Below are positions 39,885 to 48,233 of a stretch of DNA of 64,000 nucleotides, one piece after another. Origin of the DNA: Haematobacter massiliensis (lineage in GTDB: Bacteria > Pseudomonadota > Alphaproteobacteria > Rhodobacterales > Rhodobacteraceae); NCBI RefSeq assembly GCF_000740795.1, contig NZ_JGYG01000003.1:124001-188000 (forward strand). The letters run 5' to 3'. A model generated the notes under the pieces. The model was not told where the DNA came from and searched no databases. It was given only the letters and a program-made list of their open reading frames with translations. Both the position numbers and the translations under genes were made by a program. How positions within the stretch are numbered: the first letter of the stretch is position 1; every line of letters starts with the position of its first letter.

Positions 39885-40463
39885 TCAGGCTCTGCCGCCG
39901 AAGGCTGACAGGCTTATCGGATCCACTCCCATGGACCGGATCGCCGCCAGCCACTTCGTTCCATTGTCGGCGGCGAAGACGAGGTCGGGCAGCGCGTTGC
40001 ACACCAGCCAGTCATCACGAAGAATCTCGCCCTCCAGCTGCCCGGGCCCCCAGCCCGCATAGCCCAGCGCCAGAAGGGCGCGCCCCGGTCCGGTGCCGCG
40101 CGCGATCTCCCGCAGGATATCCGGCGTGGTGGTCATCGCGAAATCGGGACCGACCTCGATCGTGCCGGCTTCCTCCTCCTCCTCGACCTGAGGGGAATGG
40201 AGGACAAAGCCGCGGGCAGCTTCCATCGGCCCCCCGACATGGATCGGGCAGCGGCCGCCGAGGTGCGGAATGGAAAGCTGGTCCAGCAGCGCCTCAAAGC
40301 TGATATCCGCAGCCGGCTTGTTGATGACAAGCCCCATGGACCCCTGCGGAGAATGGGCGCAGACAAGAATCACGCTCCGTTCAAACCGCGGATCGCCCAG
40401 GCCGGGCATCGCGATGAGGAGCTTGCCTCCCAGGTCAGATATATGCGTGGTTCTGCTGCTCAT
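39885..40463 (-). CDS. YqgE/AlgH (DUF179) family protein
   Basis: 192 aa. It has LGGKLLIAMPGLGDPRFERSVILVCAHSPQGSMGLVINKPA, GGRCPIHVGGPMEAARGFVLHS and a GYAGWGPGQLEGEI segment, which define the DUF179 family. Biochemical role unknown. Several ATGs cluster at the start (40463, 40469, 40481); 40463 is used because homologous sequence begins soon after it. Confidence 0.92.
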   Translation of the reverse strand: MSSRTTHISDLGGKLLIAMPGLGDPRFERSVILVCAHSPQGSMGLVINKPAADISFEALLDQLSIPHLGGRCPIHVGGPMEAARGFVLHSPQVEEEEEAGTIEVGPDFAMTTTPDILREIARGTGPGRALLALGYAGWGPGQLEGEILRDDWLVCNALPDLVFAADNGTKWLAAIRSMGVDPISLSAFGGRA

Positions 40464-40584
40464 GAGCATAAGATGGCGCATCGGACCCTCGGCACAAGCG
40501 GAGATTGCGCCACATCGGAGACAATGGCCTGTCGTCGCCGGAATGTGATTTCAACTCCTGCAACATCCCGCCGACAGTCCTGCC

Positions 40585-41403
40585 ATGATGCTCCGCCCGC
40601 TCCGTCTCCTCGCTTTTGCCGCAGCGACGCTGCTGCCCGCCGTCGCCGGCCATGCCGCCCCCACGCGGCCGCAGGATGTCGTGCAGGCGGAGGTTCTGCC
40701 GGGTTGGCGGCAGGCCGATGGCAGCCATGTCGCGGCGCTTCGCCTGACGCTCGCCGACCAGTGGAAAACCTATTGGCGCGCACCGGGAGATGCGGGCATC
40801 CCGCCCAGTTTTGACTGGCGTGGGTCGGAAAATCTGGCGGATGTGAAGCTCCACTGGCCCACGCCGCATGTGTTCGAGCTGAACGGAATGCGCACGGTCG
40901 GCTACACGCGGGAACTGATCCTGCCTCTGGAAATCCGGGCCCAGAACGCGGATCAGCCCATTTCTCTGCGAAGCCATGTCATGCTGGGCGTATGCCGCGA
41001 CATCTGCGTGCCGGTCGACCTGCGGATAGAAGCCCTTCTGCCGATGACGAAGCAGCCGGACCCGGCGATCCGGGCAGCGCTGGCCTCAGGCCCGCTGGAT
41101 GCGGACACAGCGGGGGTAAAGAGCGTGGCCTGCCGGGTGGAGATGATCCCGGATGGCCTGCGCGTGACAGCCTCTTTCCAGGCGCCGCCTCTTGGCGGAC
41201 GGGAACTGGCGGTGTTCGAGACACCGGACCCCTCCGTGTGGGTATCGGAAAGCGATACGCGGCGGGACGGCCATGGCGTGACGGCGACCGCGGATCTGGT
41301 GCCCCCTCCCGGCGAAACGCTGGCGCTGGAACGCTCCCGATTGCGCATCACGCTTATCGGCGACACGGGCGCGGTGGATATCCTGGGCTGCCCGGCCAAC
41401 TAG
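40585..41403 (+). CDS. Exported DsbD-alpha-like protein
   Basis: 272 aa. Signal peptide about 1-25, then an N-terminal DsbD domain-like fold (WKTYWRAPGDAGIPPSFDW...ELILPLEI) with the Cys pair of LGVCRDICVP, typical of the alpha domain of thiol reductases. No membrane beta domain follows, so it is a stand-alone periplasmic domain; more Cys near the C-terminus (ACRVE, LGCPAN). It may accept electrons from a CcdA/DsbD partner elsewhere. Next to a PCu(A)C-like gene, suggesting a metal-thiol function. Confidence 0.8.
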   Translation: MMLRPLRLLAFAAATLLPAVAGHAAPTRPQDVVQAEVLPGWRQADGSHVAALRLTLADQWKTYWRAPGDAGIPPSFDWRGSENLADVKLHWPTPHVFELNGMRTVGYTRELILPLEIRAQNADQPISLRSHVMLGVCRDICVPVDLRIEALLPMTKQPDPAIRAALASGPLDADTAGVKSVACRVEMIPDGLRVTASFQAPPLGGRELAVFETPDPSVWVSESDTRRDGHGVTATADLVPPPGETLALERSRLRITLIGDTGAVDILGCPAN

Positions 41404-41557
41404 CCGCGCGGCAGAATGTCGCACATTCATAGCAGATATGCATAAAAATACGGCATAATGTTAACGTTGTGACTCGCGGTCGCTGATCCTTTCTGGTACG
41501 AAGCCTGCCCGCCGCTTTGTCGGTACCCGGTATGATCCCAGTATGATTGGAGTATCC

Positions 41558-42022
41558 ATGTTTCGCAGCCTTCCGCTGATGTCGCTTCTGCTTGCCACCC
41601 CCGCTTTCGCGCATGATTTCCGCGCAGGCGACCTGACGGTCGGGCATCCCTATGCCTTCGAGACAACCCGAGACGGCCAGGCGCCGCAGGGCTATTTCTC
41701 GGTGACCAATGCGGGTGCAGCAGATGATCGGCTGATCGCCATCCGTCCGGCGCAGGGTGAAGCGAGCCTCCGCACGGCGGAGCGGTTTCGGCACATGGTT
41801 TCCACCACGTCTGCCGGCCCCATCACCATTCCCGCAGGGGAGACGGTGACGCTGAGCCCCACCGGCCCGCATGTGAGCTTCACGGCGCCCGAAGCGCGTA
41901 TCTGGTCGGCTGCCGACCGGATGGACGCGGTTCTGGTGTTCGAAAACGCCGGTGAAGTTCCGGTCGTGTTCAACGTGGAAGCCCGCAAGTCGGGCATGGG
42001 CAACGGCCATTCGCCCAACTGA
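41558..42022 (+). CDS. PCu(A)C-like periplasmic protein with degenerate copper ligands
   Basis: 154 aa. Signal peptide about 1-18 (PAFAHDF), then the PCu(A)C frame: AGDLTVGHPYAF, GYFSVTNAGAADDRLI, IPAGETVTLSPTGPHVSF and VPVVFNVEA. The usual ligands are altered: the family His-Glu reads LRTAE, the Met cluster is absent, and the HxM near the end is H107-V-S. Copper binding is therefore doubtful. The ATG at 41558 is six nt after GGAG, preferred to 41543. It precedes the B12 operon. Confidence 0.75.
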   Translation: MFRSLPLMSLLLATPAFAHDFRAGDLTVGHPYAFETTRDGQAPQGYFSVTNAGAADDRLIAIRPAQGEASLRTAERFRHMVSTTSAGPITIPAGETVTLSPTGPHVSFTAPEARIWSAADRMDAVLVFENAGEVPVVFNVEARKSGMGNGHSPN

Positions 42023-42061
42023 TCCGCCTGTCTGCGAAGGGCCACCCGCGCCCTTCGCCCC

Positions 42062-42100
42062 TTGACAAGGATCGGAAGAGCGGATCATCCATGATCCGCT
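42062..42100 (+). promoter_or_regulatory. Candidate btuB promoter with overlapping palindrome
   Basis: TTGACA at 42062-42067 lies 17 nt or so before a perfect inverted repeat with 10-bp arms (AGCGGATCAT at 42079-42088 and ATGATCCGCT at 42091-42100, 2-nt spacer). The repeat covers the expected -10 region and ends where the riboswitch begins. It may be an operator or a leader hairpin. Confidence 0.4.
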
Positions 42101-42270
42101 TCGGTTCCGGCAAAACCGGATGAAAAGGGAACTGCGGTGAGCCTTCGGGCAAAACCGCGGCTGCCCCCGCAACTGTGAGCGGCGAGCGACGGCCCAGAAC
42201 GTCACTGGAGGTCCGGCCTCCGGGAAGACCGGCCCGAGCGATGACCCGTGAGCCAGGAGACCTGCCGCAG
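42098..42270 (+). promoter_or_regulatory. Cobalamin (AdoCbl) riboswitch
   Basis: Order and spacing of conserved parts are clear: an opening stem with AAAACCGG and GATGAAAAGGGAA, the core GCTGCCCCCGCAACTGTGAGCGG, CACTGG, GGGAAG, the GATGACCCG segment and the B12 box GAGCCAGGAGACCTGCC (42250-42266). It should repress the btu genes when adenosylcobalamin is abundant. Downstream, a hairpin at 42282-42305 (TTCCGG/CCGGAA base) may belong to the expression platform. It occupies most of the 391-nt gap before btuB. Confidence 0.95.
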
Positions 42271-42413
42271 CGCTCACCCATTTCCGGCGCGGGGCGCGTC
42301 CGGAAAGCGGCTTTTCCGCAGAGGTGACGTCACCGGCCTGCGGGATTCCCTTAGGCCATTCTGCAATTCGCGGGCCGCCATGCGTGCGGCGCTGCGCTGG
42401 AAAGGCCCTTGCG

Positions 42414-44291
42414 ATGACCTTCACTGGCATCAGGACGATCACAATTCTCGCCGCCCTCACCCCCGTGGCAGCACACGCCCAGGCCGGTTCTCCGGTACTG
42501 CTCGACAGCATCGTATTGTCGGGCGGGCTCTCCCCGATCTCTGCTGCGGCCTATGGCAGAGCCTTCAGCGTGGTCACAGCGGCGGAGATCGAGGAACGCG
42601 GTATCCGCACGGTGCAGGACGCGCTCCGCGGAGTGCCGGGTGTCTCCGTCACCTCCGCCGGCCCCAGCTTCACACAGGTCCGCATCCGCGGGGCAGAGGC
42701 GAGCCATACGCTCATCCTCATCGACGGGGTTCCGGCGACCGGGGGCAATGACGAGTACATCCTGACCGGGCTGGAAACCGCGAATGTGGAGCGGATCGAG
42801 GTGCTGCGTGGGCCTCAGTCCGTCTACTTCGGCTCCAATGCTTCCGCCGGGGTCATCAACATCATCACCCGGCGGGGAGAGATCGGCACGCATTACGGCG
42901 GTGCGGTGGAGGTCGGAAACGGTTACGCAGCCTCCGGCTGGGTCACCCAGCGGACGGAGCGGGGCGGGTTGTCCTTCAACGTCTCGAAGCGGGACGATCA
43001 CGGCTACAACCCCGCCTTCACCGGCAGCGAGAAGGACGGGACAGACCGCCGCACCATCGGGCTGACCGGCGACTGGCAGGCGACGGAGGCCCTGAAGCTT
43101 GGCTTCACCCTGCGTTATTCCAGGGAGAACTACGGCTATGATGCAACAAACTATGCCGCCACCGGCTATCGTGATTACCTGATCGACGATCCGCACCTCA
43201 CGGGCGAGCGCAAGGAGTTTACCGGTTCCCTCTGGGCCGAATACGAAATGCTGGAGGGCCGGCTCGTCAATCGGCTGGAATTTCAGAACTCGATCTTCCG
43301 GCAGGGCACGACGGAGGCGGCGGAAACCCGGGGGGAGACGCGGGCGCTGAAATACCGGCTCAGTTACGGGCTGGACGGTCAGCCGATCGCCGAGGCACGG
43401 CATCTGCTCAACCTCATGCTCGAACGGTCGGAGGATGAGAACGACACCGCCCGCGACTACGACCGCGCCAACAATTCGGTGGCCGTGGAATACCGAGGCT
43501 CCTTCGATACGGGCGTGGATGTGCAAGCGGGCCTGCGCCACGACGATTTCGACACATTCGAGGATTTCACGAGCTGGAACATCGGTCTGTCGTGGCAGAT
43601 CCCGGACAGCGCCTTCCGCGTGCATGCCTCTGCCGGGCGGGGGTTGGTGAAGCCCTCCTATTACGAGCTTTTCGCCAATGACGGTTATACGCTCGGCAAT
43701 CCCGCTTTGAAGCCTGAACGCAACACCGGCTACGATATCGGCGTCGAGGCGGAGGTGCTGAACGGGCGTGGGCTGATCGACGTCACCTATTTCAACGAGA
43801 AGATGGCGGATGAGATCACCTATGTCTTCGGGGGCGCCCCCGATGGCAGGGCGACCTATATCAACCAGCGGGGCAAAAGCCCGCGCGAGGGGGTGGAGAT
43901 CGCCGGGCGGTTCGCTGCGACGGACGCTCTGAACCTGTCGGTGAGCTATACCTATCTGGACGCGAAAAACCCCGATGGCACGGTTGAAGTGCGCCGCCCC
44001 CGCCATGAGCTTGGCCTCGAGGCTACGCAGCAGGTGCTGAACGGTCGCGGCTCCCTCACAGCAGATATCCGTTACGTCTCGGGCAATTACGACACCCAGT
44101 ACTGGGGCTTCTACGACACGAAGGAGTTGGGTAACTACACGCTGGTCAATCTTTCCGCCGGTTACGATCTCACGGAAAATCTTCGCGCCACCGCCCGCGT
44201 GGTGAACCTGTTCGACAAGGAGTATATGGAGGTCTGGGGCTTCCGGAGCCAGGGGCGGCAGGCCTATCTCGGGTTGGAGGCGAAGTGGTAG
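42414..44291 (+). CDS. btuB: TonB-dependent vitamin B12 receptor
   Basis: 625 aa. Signal peptide about 1-23 (VAAHAQAG), a plug domain (SVVTAAEIEERGIRTVQDALRGVPGVSV...LRGPQSVYFGSNASAGVINIITRRG), then a beta-barrel ending in LGLEAKW with the terminal aromatic residue. Length matches BtuB. The ATG at 42414 has GGAAAGG eight nt upstream. The cobalamin riboswitch upstream and the BtuF-C-D genes downstream fix the substrate as a cobalamin-type compound. Confidence 0.93.
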   Translation: MTFTGIRTITILAALTPVAAHAQAGSPVLLDSIVLSGGLSPISAAAYGRAFSVVTAAEIEERGIRTVQDALRGVPGVSVTSAGPSFTQVRIRGAEASHTLILIDGVPATGGNDEYILTGLETANVERIEVLRGPQSVYFGSNASAGVINIITRRGEIGTHYGGAVEVGNGYAASGWVTQRTERGGLSFNVSKRDDHGYNPAFTGSEKDGTDRRTIGLTGDWQATEALKLGFTLRYSRENYGYDATNYAATGYRDYLIDDPHLTGERKEFTGSLWAEYEMLEGRLVNRLEFQNSIFRQGTTEAAETRGETRALKYRLSYGLDGQPIAEARHLLNLMLERSEDENDTARDYDRANNSVAVEYRGSFDTGVDVQAGLRHDDFDTFEDFTSWNIGLSWQIPDSAFRVHASAGRGLVKPSYYELFANDGYTLGNPALKPERNTGYDIGVEAEVLNGRGLIDVTYFNEKMADEITYVFGGAPDGRATYINQRGKSPREGVEIAGRFAATDALNLSVSYTYLDAKNPDGTVEVRRPRHELGLEATQQVLNGRGSLTADIRYVSGNYDTQYWGFYDTKELGNYTLVNLSAGYDLTENLRATARVVNLFDKEYMEVWGFRSQGRQAYLGLEAKW

Positions 44292-45625
44292 CACGGCTCA
44301 TCGGGATGGCGCTGCTGACCTGCGCGGTTTCCGCGCAGGCTGCGGAACTTGCCCCCCCGACGGAGGCGGGTGCCTCGGCAGCGCGTGTATTCGCAGTCCC
44401 CGCGATTGTGAGGCCCCCCTCTCCACGCGCCTTGGTGTCACTGCATGGGCCTGCCCCGCGAGATAGCGCACGGGCAGCGCCCCTCCGCAGCGCCGTTGCA
44501 TCAAGCACCGCTTCGAGAACGTCGCTTGAGGTTGGCGGCGCAGCCGAGACATCTGCCCTCATGACCACGATCATACGCCGCGACCCGATGCCGGCAGACG
44601 GGCGGGAGGCGGCGTGGCGGATGGGCGCGTCTTTGATCCCCATCTCGGCCTCGCTGTCGAAGTCTGCCATGTTCGCGTCCTCTCCTGCGGCCGGCGGTAT
44701 GTCAAAGACAGCAGAGGACGCTTCGACCGACACCCATACGCTCGCTCATGCGCCGATCCGCGCTGCCGCTGGCGGGGCAGCGTCCGCCCTTCCGGCGTCT
44801 GCCGAAGGGATGCACGCCGGAGCGGAGAAACCCGCCTTCACCCCCCCGACAGAGACCGCTGCCTCCGGCAGAGGGGCGCCAGGACGCGTTGTCTCGCTGA
44901 ACCTCTGCACGGACCAGCTTGCCATGATGCTGGCGGCGCCTGGGCAGCTTATCTCCGTCAGCCATCTGGCCAGCGACCCCCGCTCTTCCGCCATGGTGGC
45001 GGAGGCGGCCCAGTATCCCCAGAACCACGGGCTTGCGGAGGAGATCGTTCTGCTACGACCGGACCTGGTCCTGGCGGGGCGCTACGGCTCCGCGGCAACA
45101 ACCGCTCTCCTGCGCCGCATCGGCGTACCGGTAGAGGTATTTGACCCGGAGACCAGCTTCGCCGGCATCCGCGACAACCTGCGCCGGATGGGCGCCGCTC
45201 TGGGGCGGGAGGCAGAGGCCGAACGCCTTGTGAACCGGTTCGACGCAAACCTCGCAGCGCTTGACCAACCCTCCGCCGATCGGCGCCGTGCCGCGATTTA
45301 CTACGCCAACGGTTATACAGCGGGAGATGCCAGCCTCGCGGGAGAGATCCTCTCCGCCGCTGGTCTTGCCAATATCGCGTCGGAGCTGGGAATGCGCGGC
45401 GGCGGGATGTTGTCACTGGAACAACTGGTGCTGGCCGACCCCGACCTGCTCATACGCGGGGAACGCTATGCCGGTTCCTCCCGCGCGGAAGACCTTCTGG
45501 ACCACCCTGCCCTCGCCGCGCTTGCCGGCACCGCGAAAGGGGCTCTGGCCGACAGCGACTGGGTCTGCGGGACGCCACATGTGATCGACGCGGTCCGGCG
45601 GCTTCGCGCCGGGGCGGAACCGTGA
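44285..45625 (+). CDS. btuF: Periplasmic B12-binding protein with a large N-terminal insertion
   Basis: 446 aa versus about 270-290 for the family. Signal peptide about 1-20. The Peripla_BP_2 domain begins only at about residue 200 (GRVVSLNLCTDQLAMMLA...LASDPRSSAMVAEA...RYGSAATTALLRRIGVPVEV). Residues 24-186 are an Ala/Ser/Pro/Thr-rich stretch with no recognised fold, bounded by the similar PPTEAGAS (24-31) and PPTETAAS (187-194). Removing one repeat plus the insert leaves 283 aa. Seven-nt overlap with btuB; GTGA overlap with the permease gene. Confidence 0.88.
   Translation: MVARLIGMALLTCAVSAQAAELAPPTEAGASAARVFAVPAIVRPPSPRALVSLHGPAPRDSARAAPLRSAVASSTASRTSLEVGGAAETSALMTTIIRRDPMPADGREAAWRMGASLIPISASLSKSAMFASSPAAGGMSKTAEDASTDTHTLAHAPIRAAAGGAASALPASAEGMHAGAEKPAFTPPTETAASGRGAPGRVVSLNLCTDQLAMMLAAPGQLISVSHLASDPRSSAMVAEAAQYPQNHGLAEEIVLLRPDLVLAGRYGSAATTALLRRIGVPVEVFDPETSFAGIRDNLRRMGAALGREAEAERLVNRFDANLAALDQPSADRRRAAIYYANGYTAGDASLAGEILSAAGLANIASELGMRGGGMLSLEQLVLADPDLLIRGERYAGSSRAEDLLDHPALAALAGTAKGALADSDWVCGTPHVIDAVRRLRAGAEP
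44352..44869 (+). repeat. Imperfect direct repeats bounding the btuF insertion
   Basis: The two copies lie at about 44352-44380 and 44841-44869. Both begin with CCCCCCCGAC and end in TGCCTC(C)GGCAG, with a few differences between. The distance of 489 nt (163 codons) keeps the frame. Confidence 0.6.
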
Positions 45626-46617
45626 CCGGACAGTCTCGCGGCCTGCTGCCTGCCCTCGGTGCCGCCGTTGTGCTGTTGTTCATGGCCTCGCTGCTCATCG
45701 GGCAGGCCAAGGTGCCACCGATGGATGCGCTCCGGGCACTGCTGGGGCGGGGCGATCCGCTGCTGGTGATCGTCATGCAGGAAATACGCCTCCCCCGCGC
45801 ATTGCTCGCCGTTCTGCTCGGGGCGAGCCTCGGGCTCTCCGGCGCGGCGATGCAGGGCTTCCTGCGCAATCCGCTGGCGGAACCGGGGCTGATCGGCACC
45901 TCCGCATCGGCGGCCCTCGGTGCGGTCCTGGCGCTTCAGACGGGGCTTGCCGTTGTCGCGCCTGCGTTCTTCATGGCTGCCCCTCTGGCAGGTGCCCTTC
46001 TCTCCTTCGTACTCATCCTGATGCTGGCGGGGAGCCGCGGCGGGGCCATGCCGCTCATCCTGGCCGGCATTGCGATATCCGCGCTGGCCGGTGCGATGAC
46101 GTCGCTGGTGCTGAACCTCTCGCCCAATCCCTTTGCCGCGAACGAGATCGTCTTCTGGATGATGGGATCGCTCGCCGACCGCTCAATGGCCCATGTCTGG
46201 ATGGTGCTTCCGTTCTTCTGTCTCGGCACCGGGCTGATCCTCGCCACCGGCCGGGGGTTGGAAGCGCTCACACTCGGGGAAGAAGCGGCGACGACCATGG
46301 GGATCTCCCTTCCCCGGCTACGGCTCATGCTTCTTGCCGGTGTGGTGGCGCTGATCGGCTCCGTCACCGCGGTGGCGGGCGCCGTTGGCTTCGTCGGACT
46401 GATCGTTCCGCATCTGCTTCGCCGCGCAGTGGGATCCAGTCCGGCGCGCCTGCTTCCAGCCTCCGCGCTTGGTGGCGCGGCAGTGATCCTTGCCGCCGAT
46501 ATCGCCGCGCGGACGATCGCGCCGGGGCGGGATCTGAAGCTGGGCGTCCTCACGGCACTGGTCGGTGCGCCGTTCTTCTTCCACCTCATATGGCGCCTGC
46601 GGCGGGAGACGACATGA
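45622..46617 (+). CDS. btuC: FecCD-family B12 ABC permease
   Basis: 331 aa with about ten hydrophobic helices. It has the FecCD signatures RLPRALLAVLLGASLGLSGAAMQGFLRNPLAEPGLIG and the loop SVTAVAGAVGFVGLIVPHLLRR that contacts the ATPase. It starts with GTG overlapping the btuF stop (GTGA) and ends overlapping btuD (ATGA). Substrate assigned from the riboswitch-btuB operon. Confidence 0.93.
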   Translation: MTGQSRGLLPALGAAVVLLFMASLLIGQAKVPPMDALRALLGRGDPLLVIVMQEIRLPRALLAVLLGASLGLSGAAMQGFLRNPLAEPGLIGTSASAALGAVLALQTGLAVVAPAFFMAAPLAGALLSFVLILMLAGSRGGAMPLILAGIAISALAGAMTSLVLNLSPNPFAANEIVFWMMGSLADRSMAHVWMVLPFFCLGTGLILATGRGLEALTLGEEAATTMGISLPRLRLMLLAGVVALIGSVTAVAGAVGFVGLIVPHLLRRAVGSSPARLLPASALGGAAVILAADIAARTIAPGRDLKLGVLTALVGAPFFFHLIWRLRRETT

Positions 46618-47372
46618 CAGTGCTGACCACCCGCGGCCTCACCGTCCATCGCGGCGGTCGCCCGGTTCTGGGAGGGATCGACCTCTGCATTCACCCGGGG
46701 GAGTTCGTGGGTCTTCTCGGCCCGAACGGCGCTGGCAAGACCACCCTGCTACGGGCAGCGCTGGGGCTTTTGCCCTGTGGCGGGACTTCTTCCCTGGCGG
46801 CGCTGCCGACTTTGGAACGGGCACGCCGTGCCGCCTTCATGCCCCAGGGCCGGGAGATTGCCTGGCCTCTGTCGGTGGAGCGGGTAGTCGCCCTCGGACG
46901 AGCGGCGCATCCGGCGGGGGCACGGGATGGGCAGATCGTGGCGAAGGCGCTGGCGCTGCTGAACCTGACGGAATTCCGGGAGCGGCCTGCCACCGACCTG
47001 TCGGGCGGGGAACAGGCCCGCGTGCTGATCGCGCGGATGATCGCACAGGACACACCGCTGATGATCGCCGATGAGCCGATCGCCGGGCTCGATCCCGCCG
47101 CCCAGATACAGGTCATGGAGGTCTTTTCCGGGATCGCCGCCCGGGGCGGGGCGGTGCTCGCCTCCCTCCACGACCTTGGTCTTGCGGCACGCCATTGCAC
47201 CCGGCTCGTCCTGCTGCATGCGGGCCACATCGCCGCAGAGGGAAGGGCCGAGACGGTCCTGTCGCCGGAAAACCTCGCGCAGGTTTTCGGCATCACCGCC
47301 TTCACCGCCCAGACATCGCAAGGCATGGTGTTCCAGCCGCTCTCCGTTCTCCCCCGTCCACCCTCGCGCTGA
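46614..47372 (+). CDS. btuD: B12 ABC transporter ATPase
   Basis: 252 aa. Walker A GPNGAGKTTLLRA, the signature LSGGEQARVLIARM, Walker B LMIADEPIAGLDP and the H-loop SLHDLGLAARH are all present. It powers BtuC-mediated cobalamin uptake. The start overlaps the btuC stop (ATGA). Last gene of the operon; no strong terminator seen before tRNA-Pro. Confidence 0.94.
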   Translation: MTVLTTRGLTVHRGGRPVLGGIDLCIHPGEFVGLLGPNGAGKTTLLRAALGLLPCGGTSSLAALPTLERARRAAFMPQGREIAWPLSVERVVALGRAAHPAGARDGQIVAKALALLNLTEFRERPATDLSGGEQARVLIARMIAQDTPLMIADEPIAGLDPAAQIQVMEVFSGIAARGGAVLASLHDLGLAARHCTRLVLLHAGHIAAEGRAETVLSPENLAQVFGITAFTAQTSQGMVFQPLSVLPRPPSR

Positions 47373-47562
47373 CGTTCGACCGGCTTTTCATGAGGTCAAA
47401 AATCAGCCGTCGGGACGACAGCCGGGGCGCGGTTCTTCGGACTGAGGCCCTGCCTTTGCCACTGCAACCCCGCCGCCGCTTGCAACGCATTCCAAGCCGG
47501 CAAATCTCTCTGCAAGGCCCCTTGCAAACGCTTGCGTCATCGTTTAGTCCGCCTCCCACGGT

Positions 47563-47639
47563 CGGAGCGTAGCGCAGCCTGGTAGCGCACCTGCTTCGGG
47601 AGCAGGGGGTCGGAGGTTCGAATCCTCTCGCTCCGACCA
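47563..47639 (+). tRNA. tRNA-Pro (anticodon CGG)
   Basis: 77 nt with CCA encoded. Acceptor CGGAGCG/CGCTCCG, D-arm AGCGCAGCCTGGTAGCGCA, anticodon arm CCTGC-TTCGGGA-GCAGG giving CGG, and T-arm GGAGGTTCGAATCCTCT. Confidence 0.97.
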
Positions 47640-47957
47640 TTTCCCGATTGTGTCCTGCATCAGGCAGGCTTCTCCCATCATAACTGCGATCCGCATTTCC
47701 GGTTGCTGGCAAGAATCCTGCCTTAAAGGCGTCGCAGGCGGCCCTTCGGCGCCCTCGGATTTCTGAGCCAGACTGTTCAGGCGACGGTATCGAAAGAGTG
47801 TAGGGGCGCCTCGTCAGCGGCTCACCCGCTCGGACCAGATCTTTCGAAAGCAACTGGCGATTTTCACGGGCAAGCGGGTCGGGTCTGCACCTTCCAACCC
47901 CGCGGGCCGTGGGAGACCACATGTCACCGAACCTCGTCTGGTCGACGCCCGCAAAAG
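47640..47957. other. Non-coding gap between tRNA-Pro and the prophage-side terminator
   Basis: About 320 nt. I see no gene with supporting motifs or a ribosome site. The minus-strand frame that is open here (47302-48009) is antisense to tRNA-Pro and gives the common spurious peptide containing [16 protein letters not shown]. Confidence 0.5.
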
Positions 47958-47959
47958 CA

Positions 47960-47989
47960 AAGGGCTCAGGCGTTTCCGCCTGAGCCCTT
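47960..47989 (-). terminator. Terminator-like hairpin behind a truncated tRNA 3' end
   Basis: Thirteen-bp perfect stem (AAGGGCTCAGGCG / CGCCTGAGCCCTT) with a 4-nt loop; the minus strand continues TTGCTTTTGC. It lies 8 nt beyond the CCA of the tRNA remnant at 47998-48014, the usual layout at the end of a tRNA gene. Confidence 0.7.
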
Positions 47990-47997
47990 GTATATAT

Positions 47998-48014
47998 TGG
48001 TGAGCCCAACAGGA
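47998..48014 (-). other. tRNA 3'-end remnant: candidate phage attachment site (left prophage boundary)
   Basis: The minus strand reads TCCTGTTGGGCTCACCA, the T-stem and acceptor end of a tRNA whose 5' strand would start GAGCC (alphaproteobacterial tRNA-Lys genes can start this way; identity is a guess). Upstream of it the T-loop and the rest of a tRNA are missing. A terminator follows. This is the expected scar when a phage integrates into a tRNA 3' end; the intact copy should lie at the other prophage end, beyond 64000. Confidence 0.6.
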
Positions 48015-48161
48015 CCGGAATAGTTGCTTAAATTCAGATACATACGCTGTAAAGCAGCTAATTGCTCACCCGTTCAGTTTCAATGGGTTGCGAAGGCGGC
48101 TGTAAACTTAAATCGGCCTCATCCGCGATCACCTAGGCAATCCTGACTCGACTAGTGGACG

Positions 48162-48176
48162 GAACAAATGTAGAAC
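48162..48176 (+). promoter_or_regulatory. LexA (SOS) box, alphaproteobacterial type
   Basis: GAAC-AAATGTA-GAAC is an exact match to the GAAC-N7-GAAC direct repeat bound by LexA in Rhodobacter and relatives. It is 72 nt before the first ATG of the frame that contains the SRAP domain, so DNA damage should induce that gene. Confidence 0.75.
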
Positions 48177-48233
48177 AATGAGACTCGCTGCCACGAGGAT
48201 CACTGCCATGACCCCCGCTTTGGCCTCTGCGCC

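Noticed and set aside
42282-42320. Riboswitch expression-platform terminator
   Set aside because: A hairpin is present but the T run after it is short and partly folded into a second stem; transcriptional and translational control cannot be told apart, so it is not listed as a terminator.
44170-44733. 187-codon minus-strand frame opposite the btuF insertion
   Set aside because: Considered as a possible inserted gene; it is low-complexity, has no ribosome site and runs into btuB. Kept only as a note that the insert is open on both strands.
47302-48009. 235-codon minus-strand frame
   Set aside because: Antisense to tRNA-Pro and btuD; it contains the well-known spurious peptide [16 protein letters not shown] that arises from reading tRNA genes backwards.
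48129-48209. Short minus-strand membrane peptide (MAVILVAASLIVLHLF...)
   Set aside because: The LexA box lies inside it, and the frame has only weak initiation signals; the box explains the sequence better.
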